Shown piece after piece: positions 33,865 through 45,794 of a DNA stretch of 64,000 nt (positions are counted from its first letter, which is position 1; the number at the start of each line of letters is the position of its first letter). The notes beneath the pieces were generated by a model. That model was not told the origin of the DNA, ran no database searches, and was given only the letters and a program-made list of their open reading frames with translations. The position numbers and the translations under genes were made by a program. Source of the stretch: Pyrenochaeta sp. MPI-SDFR-AT-0127 (taxonomy: Eukaryota; Ascomycota; Dothideomycetes; Pleosporales; Cucurbitariaceae); the NCBI GenBank assembly GCA_020747015.1, contig JAGTJM010000050.1, positions 62,001-126,000 on the forward strand, written 5' to 3'.

Positions 33865-34439
33865 TCAATTATTATCAAAGGGCTCACTATATTGATTTGG
33901 AGCAATGTCAGACAACAGGCGGTGTAAAGACGCAATATAGACGAACAAAGCTGAGAACACAAACACTTCACATCCAGTTCGTAGCCAAGGGCTGAGCACG
34001 ATCACTCGATTTGATACAGACTCCGCGGACCCAGAGTCTTGCTCGCCTGAGTTGGCGAGGTGTGGTCCACTGTTTCTCTCGTTTCCGCTGTGCGCCTTGG
34101 ATACGGACTTCAGAGCGGACATGGACTTTCCGAGACTCGCAAAAATCTCGATGTGTTGCAGTTGCAACTGATCATATTTGATCCCTTGCATAAGCCTCCC
34201 CAAGTCTGGACCGGGCCGGGTTGGGTGCTTTTTTAGAGAGGTTGAAGCATGCAATGCATCGAGCTGGAAAATGTGCATCAGATACAAAAGACATTCCTGC
34301 TCGATTGCTTCCGCGGAGCTTTCCGAACGGCGGATATGGTCGAGAGCGGTATGCAGTGCTCCACAGTGGCTCCATGAACCATCGGTTAGGGAGGCGCTGT
34401 GCAACAAGTATTGATAGGAAGGAAAAGAATACAGTGGTC
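33865..34439 (-). pseudogene. C-terminal gene fragment, unknown (possible relic)
   Basis: The frame is open from about 34439 to a stop at 33865 (about 190 codons) but contains no usable ATG near its start. It resembles the last exon of a larger gene, yet no upstream exon is visible. The text (FPSYQYLLHSASLTDGSWSH then LDHIRRSESSAEAIEQECLL) recalls C-terminal regions of fungal transcription factors, but I cannot name a family. A hydrophobic stretch CEVFVFSALFVYIASLHRLL lies near the end. It may be a relic, or a gene whose start I cannot see. Confidence 0.3.
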
Positions 34440-35572
34440 GTCATCAATGAATCGTAGAGACCATGATTGGCTGGCTGGGCATTCCGATCAAACAACACCA
34501 GCGGGGTTAACGAGCATGTGGTGCCAGACTCGTAACCTTAAGCGCTTCAACAGGCGCCGAGTCTACTGTATACCATGACTATTGACAAACTTGAATTGCC
34601 GTCCCAGTGCAGAACCGACGATGTAGTGACAGTATGAGGTGGTGCCATCTCAACCGGGATGTGAACAAGATGCAATGCCAGCCAAATTCTCAAGCGTTCT
34701 CCGAGGCCTAAAGGCCTGAGTTTCATATTTCAGGTCACTTCTGGTATCGATGCAGTGGTTCGATGTGCAGGGGCTATCTTCGGCGAACTGGGAAGAATCC
34801 TGCCTACGTCACAAAGAGTCTTGGTGGCGACATGCTCTGAAGTTGACTGGTTGGGTGTTCTACAAGGCGAAGACAAGACACGTAATAGTTGTCTGCACGG
34901 TGGCTCTGTGTTGCATAAGCGTCTATTTCGTGTGCAAACCCTCACGGGAACATATGGAAAGCCATCGGCGCTTCGAGGTTAGTGTTCTTAAACATGTGCG
35001 GCAATGGTGAACACATGATGCCCGGCACGGAAGCATGTCATTCAAGCAAGCCGCCGGTACCAAGCCTCTGGACCAACTCCAGCTTTGGTGGGACTTTATG
35101 AATTTGGGATTGCGATCGATGGTGCGAACGCGGGCCCAAGGATGAGTCTTAGACAGATTATGGGGACGGGAGAGTTAGTGTCGACCGTCCGTACGGACAC
35201 ATCAGTCCATCTAACGCGGGAAACGTAGGAAAGGGGTATTAAGCTGTGCCGCAGCCATCCAGGCGGTCTCTTGTCGCCGGCCACGGGCACCACGTGTGAC
35301 GGGATGTCTGTGGCGCGTGATTGCGAATTTCTTGGTTCACAGCTCCAAGCGATCGAATCCAGTGGGCCAACGAGTTTGTTTTGAGGTCTTGCGTTGTTTG
35401 ACCGTCGCTGAACGCCGCTTCAGAAGCGCCCAGAGTGCACACCAGATGTGATGCGGGGCTGGACGCCATCAATGTGGCCCAGTCAGCTTTTATGAAGAGA
35501 GTGGTTGAGCTAGAGTTGGTGCAAGGCGAAGTGTCCTATAGGGATCACGGTTCTTGTAGTAGCAGCTATCGA

Positions 35573-35605
35573 TGTTGTTGTAGTAGTAGTTGTTGTTGTT
35601 GTTGA
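35573..35605. repeat. TTG/TAG trinucleotide tract
   Basis: Tandem TTG and TAG triplets, about eleven units with switches between the two. Intergenic simple sequence. Confidence 0.8.
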
Positions 35606-36841
35606 TGTCAAGCGGCACTCACGTCGCAATCTGGGTTAAAGTGCCGGTAGAGTGCATGAACGTTGGCTCTAAGCCAACCTAGGTATTGCTAGTAATCGTA
35701 ACCTTTGTTATCGAAAACACCTGAATCTGTGGCCCTCTGAAGTTGCCTGTGACGACGCAAAGCATTTTGTATGCTCGCGTCTTGTACGCGGTACTCTTTG
35801 GTGCTCTGGTGGGCTAACGGACGTAGACGCTACAGTAAGCGCGGACCTCCGCGCTTGTCAGCCAACGGGAGCCACATGTCTCAGAACATGACTCGAAAGC
35901 GGCAGGATTAGGCGACGCCTTGGCATACTAATCCTGTAAGCAGAGTGAGGCTCCGTTGCAGCAGCCAAGTATTGAACAATAACACATTCTAGTGGGAAGC
36001 AAAGTATATGCAAGGGGAGTTGCCCTTGGACGACTCCAGCACACTGGTAATCAGTGAGGGCGAACGGGGCAATCCCAGTTGTCTGTAACTGATCGCGAAC
36101 GGGAACGGCACGCGCCGGAATCCAAGAAAACGAAGGATTGGAATTTTGTGGTGGAGGAGGCGACCACATTCGATCAGAGGCAGCGGGCAGCGCTTCAGCA
36201 GGATGCACCAGGCAAACGGCCGCGGTTAGCAGGGTGTCAGGGTGCTCGGACGACCGTGTGGAGCATTCCATTGGCTTGTGTGCAAGGAATGCTCCTACGC
36301 ATGACCGATGGAGCAGAAACGCGTGGCGGACAAATCAGACAAGAACGACGACGATAGCTCATACGACGGCTAAGTTTGGTCAAGTTTTTTTTTCCCTTCC
36401 TTTAGCCGAGCACAGGTGTCGCGGCTCTTGGAGGTGTACATTGGTGGGCCCATGGACGGCGCGGGTTCCTGGGGCGCAATGCTTGCGTGCGCAACCAGGC
36501 GCGTGCAGCAATGGCAGGTGACAAACGGGCCGAGCAGCCAACCATGGGGCGGCGTCACTCGAGTGCCGATAAGAGGCGGAAGAGTGGAGGTGTCAGCCAC
36601 GGAAGGGCGGCCGGAGTGCAGAGTGGAATCGACCAGGCGGCGCAGGCCAGGCTTGGTGTGGTGATGCAGTCCAGCAGCCCGAGCAGAGCAGGGCCTTGGC
36701 AAAAGGGTGAGATGCGGCGTGGATCTGATAAATGAAACTTGGGCGAGGCCCTTTGAGTGCCTTCTTGTTCGGTCATGGTGGTGAAACACAGCAGGCATCC
36801 AACTGGGCGGCTACGAGGAGGCAGTGCCGAGGGTTGGTGCA

Positions 36842-36904
36842 CGCACACACCACACTCTCTCACACACTCACAGGCACACAGACACACAGACACACAGACA
36901 CACC
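36842..36904. repeat. CA-rich tract with CACACAGA repeats
   Basis: A CA-rich stretch that ends in about three and a half copies of an eight-base unit (CACACAGA). It lies in the GC-rich interval upstream of the fusion gene. Confidence 0.85.
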
Positions 36905-37126
36905 CGGGGGGGGCGCGTCGACGGAAGCGCGCGGGACAGCGGGCGATACGCAGGAACCAAGTGAATGACACAGAGGCCGGACGCCGTGATTCGAATTGCA
37001 GGCAGGCTTGGATTTGTTGGACGGCAGGCCGTGGGCGCACGCAAACCCAGGCGGGCATAGCAAATATCGACTTTTGTTGATTCCCGCGGCACAGTCGGCG
37101 TGGTGGGGGGTGCAAAGTTAGGGCGC

Positions 37127-37127
37127 G

Positions 37128-37162
<35 letters not shown>
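37127..37162. repeat. (GCAG)9 tetranucleotide repeat
   Basis: Nine perfect GCAG units in a row, a microsatellite likely to vary between strains. It lies about 1.1 kb upstream of the fusion gene start. Confidence 0.95.
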
Positions 37163-38229
37163 CAGGACCGCGCCTACCTGTGTCGCGCGTTTGACGCAAA
37201 AATAGGAAAGGGCCGCTGGCGGAATCGGCCTTGGGGGGTTCAGCCGGCGAATCAGCGCGGCGGAGGGCCCAAGGTGTGCAGGCGAGCACTGCGTTCCGCG
37301 CTGGCTGCAGCTCCCTAACGACATCTGGCCGATGATCCTCGCATGCCGTGACGCCGGGAGCGCTGGACGTACAGAGTGGTCTGAGCGACCCTGGCCGCAC
37401 CGTCGAGCTCTTCACCCTCCTCTACACCCAGAAAACAGCGTTAGGGCTGTAGACGCGGTTTTTTCGCGAAAAAACGTGGCAGGAGGCTTTCGAGCAGGGT
37501 TCGCATGTACATAGTCGAAGGAACCGCGTCTGGAGCCCTTCTGTGGGGAGTTCGGTGATGGTTCTGTGAGCCCTTCGGTGGCACAATAAACGCGGGGAGG
37601 CAGGGGCGGGAGGGGTGCCGGCCAATGGGCGAGCCGCGCCCGGGGCCCTCCTGCACGCCCATCTGTGCGCCAGCAGAAGGAGCGAACAGCCGCCCTCCGT
37701 GATCTAGTTGCTCATCCGCTGGCAGCTGCGCCTGCCGTCGGGTCGCCCCTCCCACGTTGAGCCCTGCTGCACCGTCTCTGTGCTTTATACAGCGCCCTCT
37801 CGCCGTCGACGGGTGGCTCTGCGAGCGCCGCATCGTCAAATCGTTCCCCTTTCCACACCCACCCACTGCATTGCCATCCTGCATCTGCATCTTGGACTCT
37901 ACACCGCGACTGCCATTCCACTCTCCCCGCTGCATGCTACACAACCCCCCTCTCCCCCTTCACCGGGAAAGCCAAAGTCGACCCTGGAAAGCAACACAAT
38001 CAATTCACTCCCTGCTGCTGCACACCTCTTACTCACCTCTTGAACCTGCCCTCCCAAAAACATCCTCGCCTGCTGCTCTCTGTGCAACGGGACCACCACC
38101 CTACGTGACGCCGTAGACCATTAGACTCAATATTTTTCCATCAGGAGCTGCACCGCATACCAAAGCCATCCAAGCCCTTTGGACCATTTCTGCAGAGGAC
38201 TCTCTGCCCATCCACATCGCAAATAGAGT

Positions 38230-40562
38230 ATGTCGACCGTGCTACACATGCCAGCGTTCAATCCAGCTCCCTATGGACTAAAAGACAAAACCGCCGACTC
38301 GTTTGCTCCTGCTTTCACCTCTGTAAATGGCCGCATGTCTGTAAGCCCGACCAACGAACACAAACCGGCAGTATCTGGAGGAGCCACAACCTGGAGTCCA
38401 GTGTCGCGACCGCCGGAGAACGGCTACCGTTCTTCCAGCAACTCGGCCTCGCCCACCATTTCTAGTGGAGACGTCTCTCCCGATAGCCCCAACAGCAAGC
38501 GTAGGCGATCACACTCGATAGAACACAACCACGTCCGGCTTAGCCCGGACGACTCAGCTGCAGCTTCAAAGCATCATCCAGCACACCATTCTACCGCCCG
38601 GGACGAAAAGCTGAGCATGGAGGCTCCCCAGCAACGCAATCTTCCTCCGGTCGAGCGCCCTGACGCCGAAAGGCGATGGGCCACCGAGCCGCGTGAACTA
38701 CCACATAACGGCTACCAAGAACTGCAACATCGTGAGCCGCGACCCACTGAGCCTGCACACAGCGCCTTACCCCCCGTGTCGCATGTTTCTATGGGACCCA
38801 TGAGCGACTCAAATGGCCACGACGATACAAGTCCCACAGAGCTGACTCGCGCCGGGGTGCAAGTGGAGCTGAAGAAGAGAAAGAGGGTACGTCCCATAGC
38901 ACAAACTCATGACCAAACTAACAGGTAGAAGCAATTTGCGAACCGCACCAAGACTGGCTGTGGAACGTGTAGAAGGCGCAAGAAGAAGTGTGACGAAACG
39001 AAGCCTGAATGTATGTTGGCTCCAGGCCCAGATCCTGGTTCTGCTCCTCGACAGACGATGTCTAACACCTACACAGGCAACAACTGCACCCGCGGTGGTT
39101 TCATTTGCGAAGGCTACGCAAACAAAGTTCCGTGGCCCAAGAATGGCGTTTCAAAGCCGCCACCACCACTGCAAGCTAAGGAGCGACTGTCGGCCGAAGT
39201 AGCCTCAGTCTACGCCAGGTGTCAAGTCTGTGCCCAGATTCACATACCGCACTGCGAGCCACCACGCCAAAACTCGTACCCAGAGAGCCATCAACAGCCG
39301 AATGGCGCTGAAGGTGGTCGTGGTCGACCTATCACCGTTGAGGAGCACGAGCGCAAACCCCCAACGCAGGGCAACTGGAGCGGGCCCTGGAACGAACAAC
39401 CACAACCGCCTCGGGTTCCCTATCAGCAAGAGCCCCCACCACCTGCACAGTATGCACCCCCTCCTCCTGGTCATGAGAGACCACCATCCCACGAGCATCA
39501 GCCTGTTCCGCACCAACGCCAAGACTCAACCCATCAACGCCCATACAACCCGCGCGTATATCACCATACTCCGCAAAGTATGAGCCAAGTCGTGACAACT
39601 CTGCCAACAGCAAGCACATATCCCATGCAGAGCAGTTCCGCGTAAGTTCTCTTCTCACATATATCGCTTGGGCACCTTTGAAGTTTTGATGCAAAGCTCA
39701 ACAAGCATCATAACGTGACGCATATGTCCTTAAGCGAGTATTTGCTTACTTCTTTCGCAGCACTTCCACACCAAGCGAGCCTGTAGCACGCCACCAGGTG
39801 GCACAGCACTCTCGACCTCCTCCACCTCCATCACCATCCATGGCGCCACCAACTGCTGCACCACCTGCGCCAGCACCAAGCCATTATGCACAACAACCAA
39901 TTTTGCACAAGAGCGAGAAAGAAAAGATGCTTGCTGGACAGCCATTTTTACCGTACGATAGACAGCTTGCCGATGAACGTCAACACTGTACAGGGGCTGT
40001 ATATCGCTTCAACAGCACCAGTAGTGCGGCAGTGAGCATCGCGAGTGATGAGCGCGGGCGCTCTTTCAAGACTATTGTAGCAGCGAGATGGATTCCGCCT
40101 CGTACAACAGAACGCCATGTGGGTGGGCATCTCGGCGGTAACGTTCAGGTCACCACACCATTCCACTGCGACTACGGCTACAACCTTTCCATTGCTGACA
40201 GCGTCGTCATTGGCTCCAACTGCCAACTTCTTGACTCGGCCAGGATCTGCATCGGAAGGAATACCAAGATCGGCGCTCGCGTAACGATCTCGACCCTCAA
40301 GACTCCCACTGACACCAAGACTCTGAAAGGAAGCAATGGTACCGAGATTGCTCAAGAAGTCTGGATAGGAGAGAACGTTTACATTGGCGATGGCTGCATC
40401 ATTGAAGCTGGCGTAAAGATTGGTGATGGCGCTATAGTGCGTGCTGGTTCTGTCGTGGTCCGAGTAAGTACAGCGAACAACTTTCCACTTATCAGATTGG
40501 CTAACACTCATCAGGACCTACCACGCGATTGTATCGCCCACGGCAATCCGGCGTTTGGATGA
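38230..40562 (+). CDS. Zn2Cys6 regulator fused to maltose-acetyltransferase-like domain
   Basis: Five exons: 38230-38886, 38929-39010, 39077-39641, 39761-40463, 40515-40562; introns of 42, 66, 119 and 51 nt; 684 aa. Order: Ser/Pro-rich N-terminus; basic KKRKRK; a canonical zinc cluster with Cys 230, 233, 240, 247, 250, 257 (intron 2 splits the fourth Cys codon); a second small CxxC (RCQVC) site; a long Pro/Gln/His-rich linker; the maltose-acetyltransferase N-cap (KEKMLAGQPFLPYDRQLADE, 489-508); then left-handed beta-helix hexapeptides to the end (HCDYGYNL, IGSNC, IGARV, IGENVYIGDG). The acetyltransferase part is of the LacA/Maa/NodL type. Where those enzymes have a THP-type catalytic His, this one reads STLKTPTD (615-622). 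Probably a nuclear regulator with a ligand-binding or structural helix domain. I know such fusions exist in other fungal genomes. Confidence 0.88.
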
Positions 40563-41229
40563 TTGATTAAACCATGCGCTGGATGTCCATTCCAGTCGAC
40601 AGCTGCACTGGGTTTCACGCTTTCGTAAGCCAAATTTTGCACCAGGTCATTGCAACACCTGGCGGCGTTCTGTTAGATCACACATATATGTATACGCCTC
40701 CTTCCATTTCTATCGTGGGACTTTCACCCTTGTTGTTCTTATTATATCGCGATGTGCACCACTGCGTGGTGCCTGGAGTCATTTGGCGTTGGATTGCTTT
40801 TGGAGGATACCCTGATTTCTATCATCTGTTTTCGTATAGCGTGTGCAAAAAGATCTCTTCATCACTGTAGAGTTTTTGCTATTTTGGTATATTGCCACCA
40901 GGGGATGGCCTAGTGAAAGTCAAACACACTATCTGCTTCAACCCTTTATCTTACAATAGATTTGTGTTGTGAATATCAACGGCAAAACGGCAGGAATCTT
41001 GGCGGCTAACCATCTGCTCAGCCTACCTGTAGTAAGAAACAATTTGCCACAAAGACCATGTTCTAAAACGAAGATTGATCTTCCCGCACATGCGGGTCAG
41101 GGAAGTGTTAACGCGAGAGCAAGGCTGCATCACGTGGATGAAGCGGCCCGAGCGTTACCCCGAAAATCATCAATCTCCAAGACCAACATTGTCACAGTGT
41201 ATCTCATCATTCGTGCCGCCACATCAACA
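40563..41229. other. intergenic, fusion gene to mrpl9
   Basis: 3' flank of the fusion gene and promoter of the mitochondrial uL3 gene. The mrpl9 frame is open upstream to 40969 but the ATG-less start and sequence there do not look coding. Confidence 0.45.
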
Positions 41230-42342
41230 ATGCCGCCCAAGGCGCCCCTCAATTGGGCCCGAACGTCACCTTCATTCCTGTTGCCCTCGTCGACGCGGTC
41301 TCTCATTCCGTCAATACAGCAAAATGCAATACAAATCCCAAAGCCATCAATCGCATACATGTCGGTTCGAGGCATCAAATCCACCTTCACGCCAACACCA
41401 GACCGATTTGCGTACCACCCTTCCAAGCCAGCATTGAACAGTACATCAACCGCCGCCTTAGAAAGAAAAGCGCATTCCACACCGCTCCGCACCGGTCTCC
41501 TCGCGAACAAGAAAGGCATGACCGCGGTGTACGACCCTGAAACTGGCAAACGGACGGCGTGCACAGTGCTACAGTTAGACCGCAATGAGGTTGTAGCGCA
41601 CAAGAGAAGAGACAAGAATGGATACTGGGCTGTGCAAATAGGTGCTGGCCAAAAGGAAGCGCGGAACGTCACCAGGCCAATGTTGGGACATTATGCGGGC
41701 GCAAAGGTCCACCCAAAGAGATGGCTAGCTGAATTCAAAGTTCGCGATGCAGCAGGACTGCAAGTAGCAATTGGACAGACAGTAGGCGCGAACTGGTTCA
41801 GTCCAGGACAGTGGGTGGATGTCAGGGCAATTAGCAGGGGTATGGGGTTTGCGGGCGTGAGTTCAACGACGCTGTGAGAGAAAGAAACCAAATCTGATTA
41901 ATCAATTAGGGCATGAAACGCCACGGCTTCAGTGGTCAACCTGCATCCCATGGCAACTCGCTTACGCATCGTGCAATGGGTTCCGCAGGTGGTTCGCAAG
42001 GTTCCGGTTCTCGTGTGCTGCCTGGCAAACGTATGGCTGGAAACATGGGTAACGAAAGCGTGACGGTCAAGAACTTGAAGGTGCTGCAGATCGATGAGAA
42101 GAATGGTATCGTGGTTGTCAAAGGTATGTTTCATCAAGCCGGTATACCATAGTCTGAGATTTTACGACAACCTTCTAACAAACTATTTAGGATGTGTACC
42201 AGGCCCGAAAAACCAGATTATTCGAGTTTCAGACGCCCTGGGCAAGCCCTGGCCGAAAGGCCCCATGACTACCGCAGAACTTGCGCCAGCAGAGATCCTG
42301 GCCACGGCCGGCAGCACCGAAGCCTCCACTGCTACGGCATAA
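41230..42342 (+). CDS. mrpl9: mitochondrial large-subunit ribosomal protein uL3m
   Basis: Core protein of the mitochondrial large ribosomal subunit (yeast Mrpl9). Three exons: 41230-41856, 41910-42123, 42191-42342; introns of 53 and 67 nt; 330 aa. The first ~75 residues are Ser/Pro/Arg-rich, a mitochondrial presequence. The L3 core starts at RTGLLANKKGMTAVYDPETG. The usual signature follows: SRGMGFAGGMKRHGFSGQPA, spanning intron 1, then SHGNSLTHRAMGS and the loop PGKRMAGNMGNESVTVKNLK near the peptidyl-transferase center. It ends with an Ala/Thr-rich tail. Confidence 0.93.
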
Positions 42343-43198
42343 CACGGATACTGAAAATGTAGAAGGCGAGCATTGTACTATACATTACATGATAGGAGGC
42401 GTTTCGGTGAGCGGCCCTAAGCGTCAGCATGCATTGGGAGGAGCACGTAATCTGTACAGATTTGTATATATCATGTAAAAGTCACTGCAGCGACAGCAGA
42501 ATTCAAACCCATCGAGATTACCAGCAAACTGAGCAAATACGACTAAACATACTGCAAGCGGTGGAGTGTCAACTTGAAAGTCAGGAAATACGAAAGAATG
42601 ATACAGCTTGAGAAGTTGCCCTTGTGCACCTCTCATACTCTAAGATCGTAGCGAATATGCGTTATATTCGTTCACAGTAGCCAATGGAAGCCGGGTTGGC
42701 TCCGAGACGGTTGATTATCTTTGCAATAGCATCACTCCATTGGTACTTGGATGTGTCCCCTGCCACGAAAGTAGTGCACAATAGCCATATCCTTACATCA
42801 CAGATATAAGTCAACATAAATTTTTCTCTCAGGTCGCGCATTTGGTGTGAGACGAGTGTTGTTTAATGGAGGCTGACATTGTTCACTTTTATCTGTTTGC
42901 TCTTCGCAGTTTGAAGGTCGGGAACAGTGACGTCGATTATCTCCGAGCACGCCTTACTCCCGGTATAGCACACTTCTCCCCACCTTACGAATGTTCAATC
43001 TTAGCCGACATGTGTCCCATAGCAATAGAGATCTCATCAGTTATAGCCTAAGTACAGAGTTTCAATAAACATCTAGAAACCTGAATGTCTAAAAACGTAG
43101 GAGCCACCTCGGCGTTAATAAGTTGGTTCTTGAAAGACTAACATTCACAGCCTAGAAAGGAGACCTTGTCCAAGCTTGATCATTTGCATTACAACACT
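42343..43198. other. intergenic, mrpl9 to FAD oxidase
   Basis: No gene recognised. Contains the 3' flank of mrpl9 and the promoter of the FAD oxidoreductase. Confidence 0.5.
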
Positions 43199-44764
43199 AT
43201 GAAGGTACCGGCCTCTACCAGTCCGAATCTTGGTGGTGCGTCAAGTGTTACCTTGCCGCAAAGTTCAGCTGCTCTTAATGTCGAGGAATACGCCTCCAAC
43301 CCACCGAATCAAGAAAGAACAGGTTTTCCAAAGCAAGGCGGACAATCACTCTCATACTGGCTCCAACAAGTTCGTTGTGATCCGCTCTTAGATCATCGCA
43401 CGACCGAGACATTGCCAAAGGACACAGACACAGTCGTGATCGGGTCCGGCATCAGTGGAACATTGGTAGCCAAACATCTCCTGGAGACTTGGCCATCGAG
43501 AAAGGTGGTCATAATTGAAGCCCGCGAGTTCTGTTCGGGAGCAACAGGTCGGAATGCTGGACATTGCAAGCCAGATCAATGGCGGGGCTACGGAAAATTT
43601 GAAAAGGCTTATGGCCAGGAGCAAGCTCTCAAGATACTGAACAACGAAGCAGCGACTTGGAGGGCTTTGACTGCATATGTCAAAGATCATAATGTGGAAT
43701 GTGATCTCTGGATCGGAGATACGCTGGACGTACCGCTCGACGACGAAGTTGCAAAGGTAGCCAGAGAGGTGTTTGAACGTTACAAGACAGCTGGGGGGAA
43801 AGTCGATCATATCAAGGTTACACATGATCCCGTCGAAGCAGCCTGTATATCCAGAATCAAAGGTGCTAGAGCATGTTACGCATGGCAGGCGTCTACCCTG
43901 CAGCCTTGGAAACTAACAGCACATATCATGCGCGAAAATCTGAACATGGGCGCGAATTTACAAACCTACACGCTCGCAAAATATATCACAGCGGACGAAA
44001 CAGGAACACGGAAGTGGCTTGTCCACACTGATAGAGGTACCATAGCATGTGACACTGTCGTGCACGCCACAAATGCATACAGCGCCGCTTTGGAACCGTC
44101 TCTTGCAGGTATCATCACACCGAAACCACATATATGCAACAGAGTTGTTCCACCTCGTGCGTTCAGTGGCTCCCAAACTCTTTCAAACTCTTATGGCGTC
44201 TTGCTCCCAGACGGTGGATTGTTCACCATCAACCCTCGCTGTACTGCTGACGGAAACTTCATGTTTGGTGGCTCCAATCCAGGTCAAAAAGCATTGGACG
44301 AGTGGGTCGAGAAGCACCCAGAAAATTGCATCAATGATGGTCTTGCAAACCTCGACAGCGTGACAACACATGTCAAAGGATTTGTAAACACGGAGTTTGA
44401 CGGCTGGAAAGATGCTAATTTCGGACCCGGAGAAGGCTTCGAGTACAGCTGGAGTGGCATCATAGGCTTGAGTGCTGATGGAGTGCCGTTCGTGGGTGAG
44501 GTGCCCAGAAAGCAAGGACAGTGGATATGTGCTGGTCATCATGGACAGTGAGTTGCATAACTTAAGCATTTGGAAGATGTAATGCTGACATTAGGGGAAA
44601 GTGGCATGGCAAGGATCTTTACTGCAGCCCCTGGGCTTGTGAAGCTTATGAGCGGCGAGCCCTGGAATGCGACAGGACTGCCAGAGGTATACCAAATAAC
44701 TCCAGAGCGACTGAATACTCTAAGAAGAAGAAACGAAGAAGCGCCAAAGGTTGCTGTTATTTAG
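43199..44764 (+). CDS. FAD-dependent oxidoreductase, D-amino-acid oxidase-like (DAO fold)
   Basis: Two exons: 43199-44547 and 44602-44764; intron 54 nt, whose GGAAAG acceptor is chosen because it restores the conserved CAGHHGHGMARIFTAAPG; 503 aa. The dinucleotide fold shows GSGISG (82-87), the acidic end of strand 2 at IIEARE, and SGATGRNAGHCKPD (113-126), typical of the large DAO-fold group that includes gamma-glutamylputrescine oxidase and other amine or amino acid oxidases. Substrate unknown. No signal peptide or peroxisomal SKL end; the C-terminus is AVI. It is followed, 1.03 kb downstream on the same strand, by the SAF-domain dehydrogenase. Confidence 0.88.
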
Positions 44765-45794
44765 AGCAACATATGTAAACAATGAGCATACGCCTCAAAC
44801 CAGATCTTGGTAGATAGATCGCAGGGCTGCGTCATGGCTCGTGCATCGCCTTTGTTCATCCCTTTTAACTCCCCAAACTACCACCATTAGACGTTAAGCT
44901 CTCAAAGGAATATCAACTAATTTTCAAAGCCGTCTGCCGCGCTCAAACTCATCGTTCCCGTTGTTTTCACGCTACCATGGTTCCACCCAGTAAGGGGCGG
45001 GGAGACCGCGACAGTCGGAACCGTGGATCAAGCGCCGCAATCCACACTTTGTTGCGCAACATACCTATCGCGGTAAGAGTAAGATTACGATGAGATGCAG
45101 CTGCGGTAGCGAGTCTGCAGCAGTGAAATGCTGGTGTTGTGGCAGTCATAACGATTGGTGTGGGTTGTGGAGAGCAGGTTTGACGTGGCACTGCAGTGTA
45201 GGTTGCTTTTGTGTGGTAGCGAGCTTTGCATGACACGATAACAGGGAACGGCACTGTTCTACCGCCACATTCAGGTAATGTGCGATTCATACCATGCTGA
45301 CATCATCCATTGTTTCGTGGAGGCCTTTCAATGTACTGTAGGAAGTCGAATGAATGTGATAGGACTTGGCAACGGCATACGAAGGCAATGATTGATCGAC
45401 CGTTTGTGTTCCCTAACGAAAGGCCAAACGGCCTTTCACATTGTTGACATAAGATGGACCCTTTAAGTCTGCTAACATCGCAGTCAATCCCATCACTGGG
45501 AAAGCTCATCCGGAATAATCAACCTCAATGTCAACATCGGGAAGAAGTGCGTCGCCGGGTTCCTTCTTTAGGTTTTCTCGGGGACTCGGCGAGCAGTCCG
45601 ACGAATACTTCGAGCTCGAGACGAGGCACTGGAGGGATGGGAACCCCCTCTGCGGGGTATGAGACTAGCAACTTGGAGAAGGGAAATAGTAAGGGAATAA
45701 TTATGTATAGGGGGTATATCAGAGACATAGTGATAATGTTCATATCAAGGTTGGTAGCTGCCATTCGAGGCTACAATCATTGTTTAGATTCAAG
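44765..45794. other. intergenic, no gene recognised
   Basis: The 1.03-kb spacer between the two plus-strand enzyme genes. No repeat or clear regulatory motif; the stretch just before 45795 is the promoter of the SAF-domain enzyme. Confidence 0.5.

Larger units (their letters stand above)
34440..38229. other. 3.8-kb gene-poor, GC-rich interval with simple repeats
   Basis: Left part: ordinary composition, no gene. From about 35.8 kb it becomes GC-rich and contains long open frames on both strands, expected by chance in such sequence. From about 37.7 kb the plus strand is CT-rich, typical of a fungal 5' leader, and leads into the fusion gene at 38230. Three repeat tracts are listed separately. 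Confidence 0.5.

Noticed and set aside
35858..36271. 137-codon minus-strand frame
   Set aside because: No motif, GC-rich DNA, and equally long frames on the other strand.
36555..37415. 286-codon minus-strand frame
   Set aside because: Spans the CA and GCAG simple repeats in GC-rich DNA; the translation is low-complexity Cys/Pro/Arg.
43388..43825. 145-codon minus-strand frame
   Set aside because: Antisense to the Rossmann region of the FAD oxidoreductase.
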